From Nephrocerus scutellatus (taxonomy: Eukaryota; Arthropoda; Insecta; Diptera; Pipunculidae), in assembly GCA_947095585.1 (NCBI GenBank), contig OX352763.1:42086010-42150009 (forward strand): a stretch of DNA of 64,000 nucleotides. The letters run 5' to 3'. Position 1 is the first letter of the stretch, and each line of letters opens with the position of its first letter. Below the pieces are notes generated by a model. The model did not search any database and had not been told where the DNA came from. It saw nothing but the letters and a program-made list of their open reading frames with translations. Position numbers and translations under genes: made by a program. This document shows positions 33,562 through 46,324 of the stretch, one piece after another.

Positions 33562-34076
33562 GTGAAGTTTTTGAATCCGATCACACCACTGAACGAAGCT
33601 AATGCATTTTATAAAAGTAAGCCAGATGAATTCGAGATCCTAAGTGGGGTGCGACAAGGTTGCATTATATCGCAGATACTTTTTTTGTTTGTGATTAGCG
33701 ATGTACTTACATCTTACTTACATCTTACATCTCAACTCAAACATCTGGACTACGCTGACGACATTCGTTTACTCTCACACAGGATTATGAAGCTGCACCA
33801 AATGACAACAAAGTGGAAAGGGAGGCAAATGTTGCGGGTTTGAAGATTAATAATGCCCAAACCAAAATCACCAACACCGGCACTAACTCAGTAACTCAAG
33901 TTAATATTGCTGGACAGCCGGTAGAGAGTTTTCAAATCTTGGGAGTATTGTCTCGACCGAAGGTGGAACCGAACAGGACATTGTCAACATTGATTTTTGG
34001 TGAGACCAAATGCTGGGTTACTGAGACTATCAATTTGGTTGCTAAAAACCAACGTGTAACTCAAATATGGCACTAG
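33562..34076 (+). pseudogene. non-LTR reverse transcriptase fragment
   Basis: The first frame has FEILSGVRQGCIISQILFL and HLDYADDIRLLSH, giving RT motif 'GVRQGC' and the catalytic YADD box. After a frameshift at about 33815 the second frame continues with VAGLKINNAQTKI and VNIAGQPVESFQILG, the thumb side of the same protein. The distance between GVRQGC and YADD is shortened. The N-terminal endonuclease and the C-terminus are missing. An RTE- or CR1-like LINE remnant. Confidence 0.85.
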
Positions 34077-34099
34077 CACCAAGTTTACTGATGCCAAGT

Positions 34100-37000
34100 T
34101 GTACTGTTGTACACAAAGCGCTAAATACTGGGTTACTTGCTGGGTTACTTGGAGAAACATTTTTAAAAACCATGGCGGTATTATTGGAAAACATCAACGA
34201 AAGCCAAATTTCAGATGGAGAATAGTGTTTATTCAGCCTTTTTCTGATCGCGTCTTTCTTACTGAAAAAAGGGAGTGAAGAGAATTTTCGAGTGCGCAGC
34301 AAAACTCACGCTTGCGGAATGAGGCTTCTCTGAAATCAGACAGCTGCCATTCAGCTCAAGAGTTATTTGTTTTGATTATATAAAACCTAAAGCCTTTTAA
34401 AGGAAAAATCCATACTTGGAAGTAAATATTTGGCAAGTCGATATTCAGCTCGACTCAGAGCAGTCTCAGTGGCAACTAAACTCCCGATACGTCTTGTTGC
34501 CATTGATTATTTTTAAAATTTGAACGCGTCAGTCCTGATTTGAAAGATCACTTTTACAAGAAACCTGTGTTACTATTCTGCAAAAAAAAAATCATTCACT
34601 CACACATGCACAAAAACGAAGCAACACACCTGCCAAAACCTTACATTCTATCTGAAACATTAAAGGAACTTAGAAAAGTACTGAGTATTGCCATTGCGAT
34701 GCACACTCTCACACCACCACCTTTTGTCCATTGAGTCGTAAAAACACAAACAAACGAAAAAATGGAAAAAAAAGCCTTTAAGTCCCAAGTCCCATTCTTT
34801 AATCTCGTAGCAGCGGCCGACCGTCCGACCGGATACATCGTACCGCATGCATTTCTCTATTTGTACGCATGAATCTATCCAATTCCTATTTAAATAACAA
34901 CGAAATTCCATTTGACCCAGCGTGTTAGGTCGGCTCAGGTTCAGGTAGGTACTCCAGGACCGGATAACAGGTATAAATCGTCAAACACATGTTCGCCTTC
35001 ACTCCGGCTTTGTCAGTCGTGCGTGGGTGAGTGGTAGAGCAAAGAGTGTTCAGCTCATGTGCACAATTGTGCGAGGGTGAAATGGAATGGAGATCTGTTT
35101 CTACAGTAAACACACACTACAGTGCAGTCAAAAATTGACAGCCATCGATTGTCATCGAATTAGCGAGAAAATTCCGGACAAAAATGGGATTTTCTTTCTT
35201 CCCTTTTACTTTTTGTTTGTTTTGCTCTGTGTTGTTTGATGTTTATTTGTTGCCTCACTCTCACTGGGTATTACCATCGCCGTCAACGTCAACGTCGTCA
35301 AGAAGACAACAATTTGATGTAGACATACAAGGATATAACATATTTTCTGTGCTGTACCCTCTCCCATCCCCCACCAACTAATTCAATCGACGAGATGATC
35401 GTTTTCTGTGGAAGAAATTTATCACGTTCGCATAAAATGTTAAATTGATCCATCCTCACCACTCACACAGCGGAGCTCAACTAAAAGGAGAATCGTCAAT
35501 GGGTATGAGCACGCAGAATACTGTGACCAATCGGCCTACTCCTACCTACAACAGACGAATCGGACAACTCCGCAGATCCCTCGCCTAGTGCCGTAGATTG
35601 CCACCGCACGGACGACGCACATTATGCCCCAAGCGTCAAGCCACAAAATGCATAAATGTAATAATGGAATAAATTAAAGGTACCTTCTGAAGACTGGTTT
35701 TGGTTTATCTGCCTGGCCTGGCGATTGCGCAAAACCGCATAAGGGAATGAGCGAGCGGACATTCTCTGACTGCAGTCCTACACATCATGCGATGCGAGTG
35801 TACCTCGCGACGAGACGAGATCCAAAAATACATTCGTCGTCGTCGTTGTCGTTGTGTTGGCCGCTTTATGACTCTTGAGAAGACGACAAACGACAGCGAC
35901 GAAGACGATGATTCCAACAACTTAAGACATGATACAAGCCTGTTATGTCCATCCAATCCCCACAAGACAAGTCTGTCGCCCACGCGCGCTCTTTCATTCC
36001 TGTTTCGATATGGGATCGCGCACCGAACGATTACTCGCTAGTACAGTAGTTGTAGTATGGTGCGCCTGCGCAGGCTCGCACAACATAGAATAAAAAACGC
36101 GCTCACAAATCGAGAAATGCACTAAACTAAAAATTCATCTCTTGCGACGTTCCTCCAATCGTCATCGCCATCGCCATCGTCTACATTATCTGTACACCAA
36201 CAACACACAGCAAACTATTGAGTCGCCCTTTTTTTACCCAACTCCACTTGGACGGCTGTGGAGGCGCACACAATAGCCTAAGACGCCAATAATCGTTGAG
36301 GTCCCACACACACAAAAAAAAGTCCTTTAAATACATTGCCTCTGTGTGAGTATCTGTTTGCGCTGGACATTTGCCCATCTTTCCAGTTCGGCCGCTTGCA
36401 TCTGGATTTGTGAAAAGCAATGCACAATTTGCTCTGTGCAATTCAGTATCGCAAAAATGTAATTGAGCAGAGCGGACTCGGACGCACTGCATGTGCAACG
36501 CTAGCGCAACATACACACACGGAGGGCAAGCCAAATCACCTCAATATGTAAGCATAGTTCACATCTTTGGAGGTTTTGATTATCTCGAAAATTTTGTTGC
36601 GCACTGACAATTTTTTTGGGATAGGAAATCGCAATTGAAAAAGAAAATACCAGAGTGCTTACGGTCTCGCCTTTCGTCTGCCAGGAATTAGATTGTTGTT
36701 AATAGTTTCAGTCAATTTGTAAATGCAGGGTGTTATGTAGTACATCTTGAGACTTAGTACTTTGTACTTATTAGTATCTAAGTATACTACATAATATAGC
36801 TTGTAAGTTTCGTTATTTTCTCACTATACAATATATTATAAAGTTAATTTTGAAATAAATAATTGAAAAAAGAGAGACTTAGTACTTTTATAAACGATGC
36901 ATCTACGCGAAAAACTTTCTTGAGCTTCTCTTGGTAATTTCTCTCGGTAATGTCATCCTCTTCAGTCATCCTATGAGACCCGTTTTTAAAAATGGAAACT

Positions 37001-39218
37001 CAACAAGAACCGTAATCAGAGTAAAAACGACGCTATATCCGAGTTTGCAAAAAGCAGCTGATTTGGACAGTGGCCCACTATTTACGTTAATTATTGATAC
37101 ATTATCATTAGTGTCAATCTCTTTGACGCGAGTAATGCCAACATTTCCAATTCGGATTGACGTGCCAAGCAAAATTCAGATAAATGCCTTTTTAGAAATA
37201 TATTTGTTTTGCCTACTCACAGGAACCTGATAACTCTACGACAATTTTTAGACCGCAGTGTCACCCTGTTCACGCGTAACATCTTTACTAATCCATGTAT
37301 CCACCTCACCACTGAAGGAAACTTTTATATCAGCACAGTCTGTAAGCTTTGCTGTTTGGTTTGCCCTGAGACGTATTACGTATACATCTGTGTATTAGCA
37401 CGGAACAAAAGATGATCAATTATTGATCATCGTTGCCCCGTCACAGCGGACATGACAGACGACGACTACGTCCTCGAAATTAATGTGTGCAATGCTCGCA
37501 ATGATTAGTGCTGGTGACTCCATGAACAGACATTGAGCATTGATGCATGCATCAGATAGGAGATGTGTGCAACAGCAATGTAACGCACATACATTAGCAG
37601 CAGCAGCAGGATCAACAGCAAATCCTCATAGTAAGATATTTATCGAAAGTCACAAGAAAAGGTACATGCCATTTTAGGGCAACCCAAACCATCATCGACA
37701 ATGACGACAGCCCCGGTTGGTCGTCATGATTCAAACTGTGGCGAATCATATCCGCTGCAGATCTCTGCATTGAATAGCTGAATAGGCGACCGCATCGAAC
37801 CTAATTTAACAAACTCGAAAATTCAATAATTGCCTGTTAGCTGTGTCGCGCGATGTGCGCACATGCGCATTTCCAACAGCTTCGTAGTACTCATACATTA
37901 TTTGCAGATCGTAAGCGAACGATCGATCGCCGCATGGCATACATAGTCACATCAGACCCCCCCCCCAGCAAGCAATTCCACACAAACTCCACACAAACTC
38001 ACCACTACCGCAAGAAAAATTATCGATATCATCGCAGTTGATCGCTCAGCTCAGCCTATAATGGTTAGCTGTGCGATCCATTTTGCGATCGATTTAGTTC
38101 ACAATAAAAATTGATCTTTCTCTCGTACATTGGCGACGTGGACGGACGGCAACGACGACTTCCTTTGGCTGCTGTCATAGGTGGTGGTGGTGGTGGTGGT
38201 GGATCGTTGCTGTTAGCTGTATGTTTTGCAAAGTCTATGAGTAAACGACTTCGCAAAGAGTGCGCGTGCGATAACATCTATTGAACTTTTCTCCTTTCAA
38301 TATGATCTCGCGCTCCATACATCGTTCCATTCATCTTCCATCCATCCATAATGCTCCAGACAATCGAGCTAGATCAGGATCGAAGTTTGAACTGTAATCC
38401 TATTAAGTATCACATAACTTAGAGACCGACCGGAGCAGCAGCTGGCAAACGTGCACTAAACATACTCTAATGTGCAATTCGGCGAATTCAGAGCCATTTG
38501 TTGAGTTCGCCGTGTTGTTGACTTGATCACTTACCATTCGATTCGATGTGATTCGTTGTGATTCGATTTGATTGGATTGGATTTTGGTTGAGTTTTGATT
38601 TTCAATTGAAATCTAACGATCGGTCGCGCAAGCGGCATGTCAAATGTCACTCAACACGAAAGCCGCCTTCAGCCCCGAAAATACTCGGAGGCACTGTCAC
38701 GGTTTTCACTTTGGAGACATGATGAGTTGCAGTACGACAGAATCGTCAGATATCATTTCCATCCACATTGGGCAATGAGGCATGCCGGATTCTTTTGTCA
38801 GTTGCTCTTCTAGCAGAAAGAAGGTACGTTGTCCGAGTTTGACAAGAAGCAATGTATACAGATGGTATACTCGTATATCCGCTCTCTAATGTATTTTTAA
38901 AGCAACCAGGATTAATGATAAAATGCTCCACAATTTAAGTTGTTTGTAATAGAAGCTGACAGAGGAGAAGTTTCTAATAAGAATGACGTTATCAATTCTT
39001 GAAACTCCGGAAGCCTTCAGGAGTTTTTTTTCGACACATAATGCCTAAAACTTCTTGTTTTTAGTAGCTTATCTCAGTATCCTTATCCCTAAATACTTTT
39101 GAAATTCCAATGTTGAACATAAATTGTGCTGTTATTGATGCCTTTGTCTTCTGCTCAATAGAAATGTTCAAGGTGGTAATGAATTCAAGGTAAGCATCCA
39201 CCTCCCTAAACATATTAG
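34100..39218. other. non-coding stretch with simple repeats
   Basis: No gene recognised in 5 kb. Noted: a 21-bp near-perfect palindrome at 37411-37431, AGC triplets near 37594, GGT triplets at about 38180-38202 and C runs near 37967. Frames up to 117 codons (36181-36534, minus) have no domain. Confidence 0.45.
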
Positions 39219-40370
39219 TATTAAATTCTCTATATTAACTTCGCTTGCCCGTGGCACGTCAGTTTGTCGGTTGGTCGGTCGGTTTTCTTGGAATCTTGCG
39301 ATCAATTTTTAACCCACTTCCCAAAGCCCGATTTTATTGAAATTTTGCACACATGTGTATTTCCGGAGAAATACGCCCCCGGGGTCATGGGGCCCCAAAT
39401 TTTTTTTAAAAAAAAATGAACCCGATTTTCTTCAAATTTTATATACGTATATATCTCCGATGGACAACACTTCCTACAAAAATTAAATTCTGGGGGCCCC
39501 GGGGTCGGGCCCTGAGGCTCGAGGGGTGCCAATGTAATTTTTTAAAAAATTAGCTCGATTTTCTTCAAATTTTAAACACATACGTATCACTGATGGACAA
39601 ATTTGTTTGTACATTTTTTGGAGTGATCGGGCCCTGAGGCCCGAAGGGTGCCCATGTAAAATTTTTAAAAACTAGCCCGATTTTATTCAAATTATAAAGA
39701 CATGTACACCTCCGATGGACAAAACTTTTTGTAAACTTTTTGGTGTGTTCGGGTCCTGAGGGCCGAGGGGTACCCATGTAAATTAAAATTTTTCATGTAT
39801 GTAAATTCCCTAATAGGAGATAAATATGTGTTCAATATGTATCTACTATGTATGAGGGGTACCCATGTAAATTAAAATCCCTGAGCCATGAGGCCCGACG
39901 AACGACGTATTCGTATCTATATATAGTGTGGGAAGACACTATATTTCTATTCCGTAAAACTCTTTGGATGAAGATGTATGACGATAACACGCACGCACTA
40001 CTATACCGCTTGACTATTTGTGTAAATTGGGTGCCCATGTACATTTTTTAAAAATTAGCTCGATTTACTTCAAATTTTAAATACACATGTATTACTGATG
40101 GACAAAAGTTTTTGTAAAATTTTTCGAGTGAACAATTTGTTTGTTAAAGGGCCCGAGCGGTGCCCATTTAAATTTTTTAAAAATTAGCTCGATTTTCTTC
40201 AAATTTGAAGCACGTGTCCATCACTGATGAATAAAACTTTTTGTAAATTTGTTGGAGTGATCGGGCCCTAAGGCTCGAGGACTACCCGTATACATTTTTT
40301 AAAAATTAGCCTGATTTTCTTTAAATTTTAAGCACATGTGTACGTCCGATAAAAAAAAAAAAAAAAAAAA
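39219..40370 (+). repeat. dispersed repeat family B, copy 2, tandem array
   Basis: Begins ATTAAATTCTCTATATTAAC and continues as an array of 120-133 bp units, each with 'GATTTTCTTCAAATTTTA', 'CACATGTGTAT', 'CCGATGGACAA' and a GC-rich 'GGGCCCTGAGGCCCGAGGGG' block. The unit landmarks fall at about 39430, 39563, 39682, 40064, 40195 and 40317. The 39790-40030 section is an interruption. It ends in a run of A residues at 40350-40373. Confidence 0.85.
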
Positions 40371-42380
40371 AAAATTTAATGTTTGTAGACGAAGTGAAAA
40401 AAAAAAATTGTTGCCGATCATTTTCGCAGTAAATTAAAATGAATCACAGTTAGTTAAATTGTTCGAAGTAATTTTCTCCACATTAAAGTTAATGCTTTGA
40501 CATTCATTCGGGACCAATTTGTATTTTCCCCGCTAGCATTGGGATATGTCAGAAACGCAATTATCCTAATTGTTCGGAGTAAGTGCTATTGACATCACGA
40601 TTTTCGCCGTTTTTACATCACCAGCAAGTAATGTTCCAAATAGTGATCGCGCATGCGGAAATGCCAATACCACAGTAAGTGATCGATACCAGAGGATATA
40701 CTGCCGGTGCTTAACCTTTCGCAAGTTTAGTTCTTCGTGGCATAGAAGAACACTACAGAATGCATAGTCTTTGGTAGGTTTGCGGGACGGGACGATTTGT
40801 ATTTGAATGCAGCGAACTGAGGCACCAGTAAGCACACAAGACATATTAAAACTAAAGAGCACTCTCATAATCTACTAAAAATAATAAAAAAAATCATAAC
40901 ATGGCAATAACAGTATAATAATAGCCATGCCGTGCACAGCTGAGTGTACGATTATTCTCTGAAACTGGACTAAAACGACGATCAACTACGAGGCGAACAG
41001 CTTGCGCCGCACACCTATGAACAAGGCAAATGCAAGCTAAGTCGCTTGACTGGCTCATTTGTCGTGTAATATTCGTAACAACGGTATGGCCTTAAATGAT
41101 GGCGGGCGAGCGCACTCTGTACACTGCTGCATTGTTTGTTATACTTTATTCTTTGTGAGGAGTGAAGATCGTTGCGATTGCCAATTGGATCCTTTTTGAT
41201 TGGATAAAGCCTTTTAACCCTCCGTGTAGACTCTTAAGTTCCCACTCAAAGTCGCAGAGCTTACAAGATCCCATATGTGATCGTCGTCGGGCAATATTTT
41301 CGGGACATACTCGTAGGTTTGAACCAGCATCACCACACCATATGTATATATCGTCGACTCGTTCGTGCAACCATACAACAATCATACGATCATGATTTGC
41401 CACTCGCGCCGCCGGCCATTGTGGACTGATCTGGTCTTAAAAGCCTCCATCCATTAGTTGGTGTGTTGTTGGTCCGACAACAAAATGGCAAAAATCCGTT
41501 TAGTGTCGTTGCGCTTGCGCAAATGAACTACAAATAAATTTGATTTTTTTTTGTTCCACGAGTCCGTCGCTGCTTTAAATAAATTCTGCGAATTCACCGA
41601 AAACGGGGAGAAAAAAACGTGCGAGCGCGCCTGCGCTTTTTACGGTTTATGTTTTATTAACGGAACAATGTAATGACGTGAGGAGACGGACGAGGAGAAG
41701 GTTGCGTTTGTGTCTAATATACCGAGACTGGTACTGGTACTGACTGGCACTGCCGCCACCACCTTCGCTTCTTTTTATTGACAACAACTGAGTTTGGTTG
41801 ATTGTGTTGTGATTTTTTATTGCTGTTGTATTATTTTTTTCAAATCAAAATCAAAAGCGAACGTGCAGCTTTTGTTGGAACAGAAAAGGTAGTTATGAGT
41901 TATGATGGCGGCGGGCGGCATGTGATTGGGGTTTTAATCGGTTGCAACCGCGCCACCACATGGTCATTGCTGGCTCCCACCGTTGGTAGATCTCTTGTAC
42001 TTGTCGAACTTGTAGTAAAAATAGAATGTCAGTCATCCGAAAACCCGACAAGAATGTCTGGTTTCTCTTTCGGGTTCTTTCCTTTTACGTGTGGTAATTG
42101 CTCGTTTTTCTGTTTGCCGGGCGCACAACTATTATATTGTCAAAATGAAAGCGGACCCGAGCCGTCCGTCCGATTGCAGCAAATCGTTCGACCGCCACAA
42201 AGAAAGAATCCATCAAAGAGAGAAACCCCGATCGACAAACTCGTACCTTGTGCGGATCGCACCGTAAAAGGTCAGATCAATGCGATACGAAGATGATGCG
42301 ACTGCTAGACTGGGCGGACGGTCGGACGGAAAAGTGGCATGCATGAGCGCGTGCGCGACACTAATGTATCTGCCAAGAGA
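40371..42380. other. non-coding stretch
   Basis: No gene recognised. The longest frame here is 164 codons at 41802-42296 on the plus strand; it has no domain, motif or signal I recognise and runs through mixed-complexity sequence, so it is not called a gene. Confidence 0.4.
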
Positions 42381-42389
42381 AAATGCCGA

Positions 42390-42775
42390 TTCCAGCAGGT
42401 AGCTGCTATAGATCGAAATAAGGAAACTTGTTTCTTGGGGTCCACCACTTTAGGTAATCGATCCACGTCGGGATATGCACTTAACGCACAGCTTTTTGAG
42501 CCGAACTGCAGGATACAGAAATTGCATATACATATGTGTATTCATTCCATAGCAACAAGGATGTTTTTTGCCACGCCATTATCCTGAGGCATTTCGAATT
42601 TTTTCATTGGAACATTATCGATTTGTTTTCATCAGAAAGCCTCATTTGGTTCCGCATTTTTATGATCTGCAGTCGTTTAAGACTCGCGTGCATAGACATC
42701 TCATCTTTTCCTCTCCCTAATTTTCTAACGCCCACGCTGTGCTAAGCATTATAAGGGTGCAAACCGCGTGTGTAC
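42390..42775 (+). pseudogene. LINE 3' coding tail, decayed
   Basis: Reading-frame pieces such as RSTSGYALNA and, after shifts, FKTRVHRHL resemble the end of Jockey/CR1-type ORF2. The last 80 bp share CTAACGCCCACG and GCTAAG with 440-480. Frames are broken. Assignment is tentative. Confidence 0.35.
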
Positions 42776-44159
42776 ATTATACAAAAAAAAACTATTAACT
42801 AATTATTATTAGTAGTAGTGACCCTAAACAAACGATTCTCTCATTATGCAAGCGGCTAATAGTTGGAACCATTTAATGTACCTGGCAGCGGAGAAAATAT
42901 AGAAAATTTTACTTTTCTGAGAACGTCACAAAGACCCAATATCAACGCATAGGAAGGAAGAAAGAGATGACTTTAAGTTTAGCTTCACTGTGAGCAATAA
43001 GCAAATTTGGAAAAATTTACACCGATTTTAGCCGCTCTACCGCCATCATTCTAGCCAATTCTCACGAGAGAAAAAGTCACGAGAAGAAAAAGAAAACCTC
43101 ATTCACTCACCGTAATTACGCATCGTGTCCGTCCGTATATCCGTCTTACCGGACAAGAATTGAATATAAATTCGCAAATTTATTAATTCACATAAAAAAA
43201 GAAGGTTATTGCCAACAATATGAAATATTTATATTCCCCTCCCCAAAACAAAAAGCCAAACTCACATTACGAATTCATATCGAGTGCAAAACTAGGATCG
43301 AATCGGATCTGCTTTCACGAATCTCCAAGTCATGCTATGCACACTTCGTGAGCACGGATTTAAGCCATATAGTAAGAACTTTCGTTAGACAATTTACAAG
43401 ATGAAAATAAAATACATTTCCCATGCTTTCTTTTGTCAAAAAACACCAAGTTATTAATAATATAAAGAAGCAATAAGAAAACAGAAACACATTTTGAAGT
43501 CAATTGAAGTTTTATCACGTACGTCGTTCGGATGTTTGTGTTTGTGCTCACATCTCCTCGTCAACCAGCCACGTAAATTTCATTGACTAAACAGTCAACA
43601 AGATACTGGATCAGCACCAGCACAGAATGATTTAACCGAAAGGCATGAGCCAATGCAATAATAATCCGCAAAGCCTTGTGTCGTGTTCAGACGTCGTTCC
43701 ACGCCTCCCCACTCAATGCATTCCTAATTATCACTACATACGTCGTCGTCACTGTCGTCGCCAAATCCAATCCATTTTCCATGTAATTTATGAGTGGATT
43801 TTGTATCGTGCTTTTTATCATCTGATCCAAGTCGCTGGTAGCTTGCTTGTACGTATCAGGGTAGTCATTCATTTTCGTAATTTGCATATTTTTGCGTTTA
43901 CCGCTGTCAAAGGCTTACTATGCGCCACCTACAGAAAACAAAAGCACAGCAGACTGGATGATCGCAATGAAAAAGGCTCAACCTGGAAGCCATAAAAGCA
44001 CCTACTCTTATAATCGTCTCGTACGTAGAGGAGCCTTGGGTTGCAGACAAAGTGAAGAGATATTTTAATCGAGAAAGGAGGTGACAATTTAGAACACATA
44101 ACAGAATATAATGTAGCATAAGATCCAATGACCAAAGATCAGTCTAAACCTCTAAACAG
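42776..44159. other. non-coding stretch
   Basis: No gene recognised; AT-rich with no clear repeats. A 116-codon frame at 43645-43995 has no domain. Confidence 0.4.
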
Positions 44160-44194
44160 TGGTTAGTGAACAAAAAAAAAACAGCCCATAAAAA

Positions 44195-44553
44195 ATCTAA
44201 TCGGAGATACACATGGGTATACAATTTGAAGAAAATCGGGTACTTTTTTTTATAAAATTTGTATGGGTGCCACCCGACCTCGTGGACTGATCACTTCCAA
44301 TTTTTACAAAATTTTAGTGTTGTCCGTCGGAGATATACTCGCGTATAAAATTTAAGGACAATCGGCTACTTTTTTTTTTACAAAATTTGTATGAGTGCCC
44401 CCCCGACCAAGGGCCCGATGTTGTCATGGGAGATACACATGTGGGCAATAAAATCGGGCTTTAAGAAGTGCGTTAAAAATTTATCCCAAGATTTGGTGTT
44501 CCAGTCCGCCAGCCAGCCAGCCACGGGCACGCGAAGTTAATATAGAGAATTTA
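44195..44553 (-). repeat. dispersed repeat family B, copy 3 (inverted)
   Basis: Reverse orientation: the terminal TAAATTCTCTATATTAAC reads on the minus strand from 44553, with GCGTGCCCGTG and the AAATTTT-ACATGTGTAT units following toward lower coordinates. It faces copy 4 across a few bases. Confidence 0.8.
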
Positions 44554-44564
44554 AAAAGGATTCT

Positions 44565-44822
44565 CTGTCCGTCGGTGGATGGCTGGTGGAATGCTGTGAT
44601 AAATTTTTAACCCACTTCCTGAAACCCGATTTTATTCAAACTTTGCACACATGTGTATCTCCGATGACAACACTCACTATTAAATTTTGGAAGTGATCGG
44701 GCCCCAGGGCCAAGTGGCTCCCTTTTATTTTTTTTAAACTAATCATCCTTGTATACATATTTATCTCCGATGAGAGAATTTACATGAACAATTTTAATTT
44801 TTATGGGTTGTTTTTTTATAAG
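44565..44822 (+). repeat. dispersed repeat family B, copy 4, and Tc1 junction
   Basis: Forward orientation with AATTTTTAACCCACTTCC, CCCGATTTTATTCAAA, CACACATGTGTATCTCCGA and GATCGGGCCCCAGGGCC. From about 44776 it runs into a 47-bp block also found at 27209-27255, which there spans the stop codon and 3' side of the Tc1-like transposase. So a piece of that element is fused here. Confidence 0.75.
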
Positions 44823-45049
44823 CTACGTTTTAATTATTATTTTAATAATTTTGATTCTACTACATAAAATGTCTGCGGGGTTATATACATATATAGTTGT
44901 AGTGGGTGGGTGTGATAATCTGAGAAAAACCACAACAGAACACTCAGACCCTCGGTCCATTGTACTCGTTCCCAGTGAGTTCCCTATTCAAATCTCTTCG
45001 TTACTTTAAGATAACGAAGGACATGATCTAGTTTCAGCGACCGAAGTTC

Positions 45050-46037
45050 TTTGACTTATCAGTGTTTTTGTTCGGCCTATCCACAAAGTGCTTGGTAGTT
45101 CTACATGTATTTATGGAGTTCCAACGCTTCCATAAATCTTCGAGTACCAATATTTAAGCTTGCCTGACTCAAGCCTAACATTGGCTACGAACCAGTAGGA
45201 ATAATATCGGAAGAACCACCTCTTGCAAGTGCATTAGCAAATTCATTTCCTTTTATTCCTGTATGTACAGGAACCCAGAAAAGAGTGACGGAATTCCATC
45301 TTGAAATAATGTTCAGTCTTCTCTAGCATTCTAGAACAATCTTTGAATTGAAGCAAGGCGTTTCCAGTGCTAGTAGAGCAGCTTGCCTGTCACTACATAT
45401 TGCAAAGTTTCGTCCTTGTATCTTTTTAGAAACAGCCCAGTTGGCAACTTGTAAATTAGCAAATATTTCGAATGCTTCCTTAGAATTCTCATCTTAGAAC
45501 CATCCTGCACCAGCTCCTTCATCGGTAAGAGCCGATTTTCTTCATATTTTATACACATGTGTATCTCCGATGGACAACACAACTGTCAGTGTAGAATATG
45601 GGTTCTAGTTCCCTAGAGATCTTAGTTTCTCTGCTATGGCATTGAAATTTATACCCTCTTTTGAACATAAGAAATGGTACAGTACTGCCCACAGGCATCA
45701 GAAGCGTAGGAATTTTTTCCGAAACCATTTGAAATAGCTTTCCATGCCCACTCTTATCCTCATAATGCCAGAACTTATTCTTGCGAAGTCGACGTATAGC
45801 TTTTACCGCTTCCATCTTAATAACAATTATAGGAGGAATAGGACCATCGAATTTACGTTTACGAGTAAATAGAACTGCAGTAGATTTACTCGGATTTACC
45901 AATAGTCCATTTCTGCAACACCAGTCTGTGTGGTCCCACGATTGAGGGTAGTATTCTAGAGTTAATAGACGTGCAACGTAAACGCAACACAAAAGTGAAA
46001 TGGCCGCACTAAAGTAGTAATAGTATTGTTGCATCAT
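45050..46037 (-). pseudogene. LINE with RNase H (R1/Jockey-like), fragment
   Basis: Minus strand. At 45930-45830 WCCRNGLLVNPSKSTAVLFT is the RT thumb-side motif. At about 45470-45210, with shifts, are VANWAVSKKIQGRNFAICSD, RQAALLALE, NSVTLFWVPVHTGIKGNEFA and NALARGGSS, which together are an RNase H domain as in R1, I and related LINE clades; the Asp of 'CSD' and the His and Glu of 'VHTGIKGNE' are recognisable. The catalytic RT core is missing. A short piece of family B repeat (45534-45585) is inserted between the two parts. Inactive. Confidence 0.8.
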
Positions 46038-46242
46038 ATTATCATTGTACTAATAATAAACAAAATTTAATTATTTTGCTTTTTATGAGGTCGGTCCTAT
46101 ATCAAAAGAAATCCAAAATTCATCCTTCAGAGTACAAAAGTATGATGATGATGTAATGGAGTAAATATTCTCACTCTATCTTATATATCTCAATCCTATA
46201 TATGTACGATTAAAAATTTTAAAACTGTATAGAAAAACTTAC

Positions 46243-46324
46243 TTGCAAAACGAAGATTGGCCATTATTTGGTGTAATGCACGTTCCGCCATTTTTGCAAG
46301 GCGACGAAAAACATGACATGGATC
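46243..46324 (-). CDS. internal exon encoding part of an EGF-like domain
   Basis: An 82-nt minus-strand exon between a strong acceptor (TTTTCTTTGCAG, ending at 46325) and a consensus donor (GTAAGT, 46242-46237). The frame starting at its third base gives MSCFSSPCKNGGTC and then ten residues to a fourth Cys, with spacing C-x4-C-x5-C-x10-C. This is the first two thirds of an EGF-like domain, including the hallmark PCKNGGTC. The two leftover bases AA start a Lys or Asn codon, so the fifth Cys would follow on the next exon with C-x-C spacing, as expected. Start phase 1, end phase 2. EGF repeats occur in secreted and membrane proteins; which gene this is cannot be told. No other exon of it was recognised. 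Confidence 0.75.

Noticed and set aside
39219..40370. CRISPR-like array
   Set aside because: Units of 120-133 bp are similar along their whole length with no constant repeat and unique spacers, in a eukaryotic setting.
40620..40678. A possible 53-nt plus-strand exon between a CAG and GTAAGT
   Set aside because: The splice sites are reasonable, but the encoded 16 residues match nothing I know and there is no neighbouring exon.
41802..42296. A 164-codon plus-strand ORF, the longest outside mobile elements
   Set aside because: No recognisable domain, no splice context and plain composition. An ORF of this length can occur by chance in 64 kb.
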